Assembly (NCBI GenBank): GCA_041390825.1
Contig: JAWKPF010000057.1
Location: 1 to 15,157 of the forward strand
DNA length: 15,157 nucleotides
Reading direction: 5' to 3'
DNA from: Thermomicrobiales bacterium
Lineage (GTDB): Bacteria; Chloroflexota; Chloroflexia; Thermomicrobiales; UBA6265
The notes below the pieces were generated by a model, which saw nothing but the letters and a program-made list of their open reading frames with translations, did no database searches and was not told where the DNA came from. How positions within the stretch are numbered: the stretch's first letter is position 1; the number at the start of each line of letters is the position of its first letter. Shown here one piece after another: positions 14,216 through 15,157 of this stretch. The position numbers were made by a program, and so were the translations under genes.

Positions 14216-15157
14216 CTAGCTCGGCGCCCAGGGACGCAGATCGAGCTTTTCGAGCACGGCGGGATTGGCCACCGTGCGTGGAAGCATGCCGCGCAACGCG
14301 CAAAGCGCGGCATTGAGCGTATCGATGCGCACCTGCACTTTGGACCGCTCGGAGTAGTAGGCGTCGTGCGGAGTCAGAATCACATTCGGCAGCGCATAGA
14401 GCGGAGAATCGGCTGGCAACGGCTCGGGTACGACGACATCGAGTCCTGCAGCGAAGAGGCGACCCTCGCTGAGCGCCGCGATGATGGCCTCTATATCCAC
14501 GATGGCGCCCCGCGCGGTGTTGACCAGCACAGCAGTTGGCTTGACGCGCGCGAAGAACGCCGTGCCGATCATTCCGCGGGTCTCATCGGTGAGCGGGCAA
14601 TGCAACGTGATGATGTCCGACCTTGCTGCCAGTTCGTCCAGTGATACGAGTTCGACCCCGGCCGTTGCGACCACCGCCGGGTCGAGATAGGGATCGTTGA
14701 CGACAATGCGGGAGCCGAACGGCTTCACTCGCCTGCCCACCGCTTGCCCGATTCGCCCGAAGCCGACGATGCCAACGGTCAACTCGCGCAGCGGCGGCAT
14801 GGGGCCTCGCAGGATTTCGCGAGTGTGATAGGAGCGATCGACCCAGGCGCCTTTGTGCAAGTCCTCGTTGGTGAAGACGATCTGCCGGTTGAGCGCAAGG
14901 ATGAGCGCCATTGCATGATCGGCCACCTCATCGGTGCAGTAGTCGGGGCAGTGGCTCACCACGATGCCATGGTCGGTGGCGGCATCGAGGTCGACGTGGT
15001 CGATTCCGACCGACATGCGCGTGATGGCGCGGCAGCGGTCGAGGTTCTCGATGACGATGCGTGGCACGGCTTCGCGTGAGGAGACAACGAGCGAGTCGGC
15101 GTCCTTCGCCAGGGCAATGAGCTCGTCTGGCGAGTTCACGACGCCGCTGACCAGCTC
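14216..15157 (-). CDS. D-2-hydroxyacid dehydrogenase, CtBP/PGDH-like (5' end outside window)
   Basis: This NAD-dependent dehydrogenase is of the D-isomer-specific family. The frame is open through the window edge, reading ELVSGV before a possible GTG at 15139, and family members have more N-terminal sequence, so it is called partial. Counting from that GTG (307 residues), GFGRIG is at 126-131, with R210 in NTARGAIVD, E239 in VVPEPLP and H258 in LTPHDAYYSE. The block RMSVGIDHVDLDAA, then CPDYCTDEVADHAMALILALNR, is typical of the CtBP/phosphoglycerate dehydrogenase branch. It is clearly different from the other dehydrogenase in the window. It ends 10 bases before the sigma factor start on the same strand. 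The substrate is unknown. Confidence 0.92.
   Translation of the reverse strand, partial: ELVSGVVNSPDELIALAKDADSLVVSSREAVPRIVIENLDRCRAITRMSVGIDHVDLDAATDHGIVVSHCPDYCTDEVADHAMALILALNRQIVFTNEDLHKGAWVDRSYHTREILRGPMPPLRELTVGIVGFGRIGQAVGRRVKPFGSRIVVNDPYLDPAVVATAGVELVSLDELAARSDIITLHCPLTDETRGMIGTAFFARVKPTAVLVNTARGAIVDIEAIIAALSEGRLFAAGLDVVVPEPLPADSPLYALPNVILTPHDAYYSERSKVQVRIDTLNAALCALRGMLPRTVANPAVLEKLDLRPWAPS

Overview
The window is GC-rich, densely packed bacterial chromosome. It holds 13 protein genes, two of them cut by the window edges. I see no rRNA, tRNA, CRISPR array or insertion sequence, and no gene-free stretch over 300 bases (the longest gap is 277 bases, 12349-12625). The gene mix suggests a Chloroflexota-type bacterium, perhaps Thermomicrobia-like: a sugar ABC permease, a galactonate-dehydratase-like enolase, LtrA, an amidating-lyase-like NHL protein, an ECF sigma/anti-sigma pair with an Ala/Pro/Thr-rich extracytoplasmic linker, and a Tat-exported rhodanese. 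That placement is inference; no phylogenetic marker is present.

Left part (1-4901). The 3' end of a carbohydrate ABC-transporter permease (+) converges on a DgoD-like sugar-acid dehydratase (-), which follows an LtrA membrane protein gene (-). Across a 179-base divergent gap lie a D-2-hydroxyacid dehydrogenase and a Rhizobium-etli-type (AnsA, zinc, Ser-Lys) L-asparaginase, both on + and 35 bases apart. This part looks like carbon and nitrogen scavenging.

Middle part (4931-10489, all -). Reading with transcription, a Tat-signal, two-domain rhodanese whose catalytic Cys is replaced by Gly overlaps by ATGA a secreted 699-residue protein. That protein is an internal tandem duplication: the first half carries HExxH, the second half has lost it. 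An MFS exporter and an M50-type membrane metallopeptidase follow. A divergent gene (10607-11500, +) encodes an NHL beta-propeller that keeps several active-site residues of peptidyl-hydroxyglycine amidating lyase, and it ends in a clear hairpin terminator.

Right part (11590-15157, all -). A D-2-hydroxyacid dehydrogenase (cut by the window edge) is followed 10 bases later by an ECF sigma factor, then 2 bases later by its membrane anti-sigma factor. The anti-sigma has a zinc HxxxCxxC motif, two membrane spans and a roughly 150-residue disordered external segment. After a 277-base gap comes a secreted SIMPL/DUF541 protein that uses a TTG start behind a strong ribosome binding site. The gap contains a GGAACC-N16-CGTT element resembling an ECF sigma promoter, so the SIMPL gene may be a target of the adjacent sigma factor. 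The same gap holds a palindrome and a dispersed-repeat-like hairpin.

The observations I would follow first are the coupled pair of an apparently inactive exported rhodanese and a half-degenerate duplicated zincin-like protein, and the sigma/anti-sigma/SIMPL set with its candidate promoter.
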